17,472 nucleotides of DNA from NCBI GenBank assembly GCA_018969885.1, contig JAGWXN010000034.1, forward strand, positions 1-17,472, given 5' to 3'. Positions 15,168 through 17,472 of the stretch are shown piece after piece. Numbering within the stretch: position 1 is the first letter of the stretch; the number at the start of each line of letters is the position of its first letter. The stretch comes from Betaproteobacteria bacterium (GTDB lineage Bacteria; Pseudomonadota; Gammaproteobacteria; Burkholderiales; Burkholderiaceae). The position numbers and the translations under genes were made by a program. Below the pieces are notes generated by a model. That model was not told where the DNA came from and made no database searches. It was given only the letters and a program-made list of their open reading frames with translations.

Positions 15168-16291
15168 AATACGCCCCAGTCGCCCCGCCAGCTGCCGCCC
15201 TCACGGTCGACGACCTGTCCGTGGTGTTCGCGCGTGACGGCAAACGTCAACGCGTCCTCGACGGCCTGGGCTTTGCCCTCGCCCCGGGCGAGATCGGCTG
15301 CCTGCTCGGGGCCTCGGGCTGTGGCAAGTCCACGGCGCTCAGGGCCATCGCGGGCTTTGTCCGCCCGGAGCGTGGCACCGTTCGAATCGGTGACCGAACC
15401 GTCGTGGGGCCGGGCGCGTGGGTGGCGCCCGAAGCGCGGGCGACCGGCGTGGTTTTTCAGGACTACGCGCTGTTTCCTCATCTCGATATCGCTGCCAACG
15501 TTGCGTTCGGGCTACGCGGCCGATCTGCCCCCGAGCGCGAGGCGCGGGTTGACGAGATGCTGCGTCTCGTCGGGCTGGACGGCATGCGACGCCGCTTCCC
15601 TCACGAGCTCTCTGGTGGCCAGCAGCAGCGGGTGGCGCTGGCGCGCGCGCTCGCGCCGGCACCGTCGCTCCTTCTGCTTGATGAGCCCTTCTCGAGCCTG
15701 GACCCCGAGTTGCGCGAGCGACTCGCGCTGGAGTTGCGAGAACTGCTCAAGGCAGCGGCCATCACCACGCTTCTGGTCACGCATGATCAGCACGAGGCGT
15801 TTGCCATGGCCGACAGCGTCGGGGTCATGATCGATGGTCGAATCGCGCAGTGGGATACCCCCTACCGGCTCTATCACCGCCCGGCCTCGCGCGAGGTTGC
15901 AGATTTCGTCGGTCACGGCGCGTTTCTCCCCGGGCGGGTTCGGCAAGCGCAGGGCGAAGCGCAGATCGAAATCGAATTGGGCACGCTGCCGATCCTTGCG
16001 CGCAGCGATCAGGCGATCGCCTCAGCGGTAGCCGCACCCAGCGGTGAGGTGACGGTGCTTCTGCGCCCCGACGACGTGATCCACGACGACGCGAGCCCGG
16101 TGCATGCGCAGGTCATTCGCAAGGCGTTCAGGGGCGCTCAGTTCCTCTACACGCTCAGGCTGCCAAGCGGCGCGACCCTTCTTGCACTGGTGCCAAGCCA
16201 TCATGACCATCCGGTTGGCGAGACCATCGGCATTCGCTTCGACGCGGATCACATCGTCACCTTCGCATCGCCAGACACGCTCCATGAATGA
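15158..16291 (+). CDS. fbpC: Ferric-iron-type ABC transporter ATP-binding protein
   Basis: This 377-residue ATPase should drive the divergent two-domain permease. Motifs are Walker A GASGCGKST (51-59), Q-loop Gln101 (FQDYALFPH), signature LSGGQ (151-155), Walker B LLLLDEP (171-177) with D-loop SSLD, and the switch His209. A C-terminal TOBE-like region (about 245-377) fits the FbpC/PotA group, and length is usual. ATG 15158 has only a weak GAG upstream. Its promoter must lie in the 39-base gap or inside the permease gene. The last 8 bases overlap the next gene (CATGAATGA), implying coupled translation. The iron assignment depends mainly on the permease partner. Confidence 0.9.
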   Translation: MHSQYAPVAPPAAALTVDDLSVVFARDGKRQRVLDGLGFALAPGEIGCLLGASGCGKSTALRAIAGFVRPERGTVRIGDRTVVGPGAWVAPEARATGVVFQDYALFPHLDIAANVAFGLRGRSAPEREARVDEMLRLVGLDGMRRRFPHELSGGQQQRVALARALAPAPSLLLLDEPFSSLDPELRERLALELRELLKAAAITTLLVTHDQHEAFAMADSVGVMIDGRIAQWDTPYRLYHRPASREVADFVGHGAFLPGRVRQAQGEAQIEIELGTLPILARSDQAIASAVAAPSGEVTVLLRPDDVIHDDASPVHAQVIRKAFRGAQFLYTLRLPSGATLLALVPSHHDHPVGETIGIRFDADHIVTFASPDTLHE

Positions 16292-17180
16292 CACCACCCA
16301 CCAGACCGACTTGGCGGTCGCGCGGCACGGCCTTGGCGGCGCAACATCGCCTGCCCGCCGTTACCGGTCTGCACACCCCGGCAGCCACCTTGCGGCAATC
16401 GCCCTCGCCCTGCTCAGCGTCCCGTTCATCGCGGCCTCGGCCGCCGCCACCGGTTCGGTCCAGCACGATGCAAGCACCGGTATCGACTGGGTCGCCCTCG
16501 AGGGCTTCTCAATCGCTCGGACCGAGACCACCATCGGCCAGTTCCGCACATTCGTTTCCGCCACCCGGCTCACCACCCGAGCCGAACGTGATGGTGGCGG
16601 TTCGGTGTTTGAGGCGGGCTGGACCCGCAAACCTGGGTGGACGTGGGCGACACCCTACGGACCGCAATATCGTCCGGCCGACGACGAACCGGTCGCTCAC
16701 GTCACCTATGACGAAGCCCAGGCTTTCTGCCGCTGGGCTGGCGGTCAGCTTCCGAACGACGCGCAATGGACGGCGGCGGCGTATCGCGAGCAACGCGCAA
16801 CCCCACCCGCACCATTCGTGCGCGGACGCACCTACCCCTTTCCCACGGGTAACACCCCGGCGGGCGCGCAGTGCCTGGATGACTGCGGGTCGGAGTCGGC
16901 CCGCCGCTCGGTGCGGCACGGGGCGGCTCTGTCGCGCGGACTCGGCCATGCAGCCGTCAGCCAGACACCAGCTGGCGTGAACGGCCTGCACGACATGGGC
17001 GCGAATCTTTGGGAGTGGGTCGACGATCCCCCTGGGCTCGCTGGTCATGCCGAGCGCCTCACCCGTGGCGGCTCCTGGTGGTATGGCAGCGGCCCCATGC
17101 GGGAAGACCACCGTCAGAGCAAACCGGGCGACACCGCTGTGGTGTACATCGGGTTTCGATGCGCGAGGCTCGCGCGCTGA
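16284..17180 (+). CDS. SUMF1/EgtB/PvdO-family protein, membrane-anchored or exported
   Basis: This 298-residue protein has a formylglycine-generating-enzyme-like fold. It shows IARTETTIGQFRTFVSAT (77-94), PVAHVTYDEAQAFCRWAGGQLPNDAQWTAAA (136-166), GVNGLHDMGANLWEWVDD (231-248), RGGSWWYGSG (261-270) and IGFRCAR (289-295). A hydrophobic segment at about 36-56 after a basic stretch suggests a signal anchor or signal peptide, placing the domain in the periplasm. The region where human FGE has its copper-binding pair Cys336/Cys341 reads GPMREDHRQSK here. True formylglycine formation is therefore unlikely, and a PvdO-like or other role is more plausible. Cys197 and Cys201 form a C-x3-C pair of unknown meaning. 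Its ATG overlaps the end of the iron ATPase gene by 8 bases. Confidence 0.85.
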   Translation: MNDTTHQTDLAVARHGLGGATSPARRYRSAHPGSHLAAIALALLSVPFIAASAAATGSVQHDASTGIDWVALEGFSIARTETTIGQFRTFVSATRLTTRAERDGGGSVFEAGWTRKPGWTWATPYGPQYRPADDEPVAHVTYDEAQAFCRWAGGQLPNDAQWTAAAYREQRATPPAPFVRGRTYPFPTGNTPAGAQCLDDCGSESARRSVRHGAALSRGLGHAAVSQTPAGVNGLHDMGANLWEWVDDPPGLAGHAERLTRGGSWWYGSGPMREDHRQSKPGDTAVVYIGFRCARLAR

Positions 17181-17192
17181 GAAGCCTGCGTT

Positions 17193-17472
17193 TCAGGCTG
17201 GCGCTGAGTGTGCCCGCAGCGCTGGATGCATCGGCTGCACGGCGGCGATAAAGGCCCAGGCCCCGCCGAGTGAAACCAGGGCAAGCACAGTAAAGCCCAG
17301 CCGGTAGTCACCCATCAGGTCGACGAACACGCCCGCCACAAGCGGCCCTGCAACCTGACCAATCGCCACCACCACCGCTGACACGCCCAGGATCATGCCA
17401 ATCGAACGGCGTCCGAAATAGTCTGCGCGCATCGCCTGCATGAAGGGTCCGCGCACACCCCAGGCGGCGCCA
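17193..17472 (-). CDS. MFS transporter, C-terminal fragment (runs off the window)
   Basis: The frame is open from the right window edge to TGA 17195-17193, giving about 92 residues of a longer protein. It begins GAAWGVRGPFMQAMRADYFGRR, the loop-and-helix pattern between transmembrane segments of major facilitator proteins. Two hydrophobic segments follow (SIGMILGVSAVVVAIGQVAG, then GFTVLALVSLGGAWAFIAAV). These would be the last helices of a 12-helix transporter. The substrate cannot be told. It converges on the SUMF1-like gene with 12 bases between stops. Confidence 0.8.
   Translation of the reverse strand, partial: GAAWGVRGPFMQAMRADYFGRRSIGMILGVSAVVVAIGQVAGPLVAGVFVDLMGDYRLGFTVLALVSLGGAWAFIAAVQPMHPALRAHSAPA

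Noticed and set aside
15119..15481. Upstream extension of the iron permease frame to 15481
   Set aside because: It would overlap the ATPase gene by over 300 bases and its sequence is not protein-like. The GTG 15118 start fits the TATAAT and the family N-terminus.
17183..17199. Small hairpin AGCCTG-CGTTT-CAGGCT between the convergent SUMF1-like and MFS genes
   Set aside because: It has only six pairs, no U-tract on either strand, and overlaps the MFS stop. It is too weak to call a terminator.
1..17472. Search for CRISPR arrays, insertion sequences, integrase or toxin-antitoxin genes
   Set aside because: No regularly spaced direct repeats, transposase-like proteins or paired small toxin-antitoxin frames were seen. 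The tRNAs have no adjacent integrase or repeated 3' end within the window.

Overview
The window is a GC-rich chromosomal segment from a betaproteobacterium, most likely Burkholderiales. The best evidence is the gene order thrS-infC-rpmI-rplT-pheS-pheT-ihfA-merR-tRNA-Pro, all on the minus strand with short or no gaps. This is the standard core translation block of that group. No insertion sequence, phage gene, CRISPR array or rRNA was seen.

Region 1 (1-5063, minus strand). An import and salvage cluster reads leftward: an Fe(II)/2-oxoglutarate oxygenase of the isopenicillin-N-synthase-like family, a PotD-like periplasmic binding protein, a PotA-like ATPase, two PotB/PotC-like permeases joined by ATGA and TGATG overlaps, and the first codons of a probable uracil phosphoribosyltransferase (upp) cut by the window edge. 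The substrate cannot be read from sequence. An oxygenase beside an importer and a pyrimidine salvage gene suggests a small nitrogenous compound, perhaps a nucleobase or polyamine. An 8+8 bp inverted repeat lies between the oxygenase and a weak candidate promoter.

Region 2 (5177-13381, minus strand). This holds tRNA-Val(GAC) with its own terminator, then the translation block: ThrRS, IF3, L35, L20, both PheRS subunits, IHF-alpha, a MerR-type regulator and tRNA-Pro(GGG) followed by a strong terminator. infC very probably starts at a rare ATC codon behind a perfect GGAGG, the signature of IF3 autoregulation. IHF-alpha carries an unusual N-terminal extension of about 45 residues.

Region 3 (13433-17180). 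A two-domain ferric-iron-type ABC permease (minus) diverges from its ATPase (plus). The short divergent segment carries a Fur-box-like sequence (13/19 to the consensus) lying over a TATAAT for the permease and over the ATPase start codon. The ATPase gene overlaps by 8 nt a gene for a membrane-anchored or exported SUMF1/EgtB/PvdO-family protein that lacks the copper-binding cysteine pair of true formylglycine-generating enzymes. No ferric binding protein is present in the window.

Region 4 (17193-17472, minus). The C-terminal end of an MFS transporter enters from the right edge.

No gap between genes exceeds about 270 bases. The largest, 4964-5227, contains the candidate promoter, inverted repeat and tRNA terminator.
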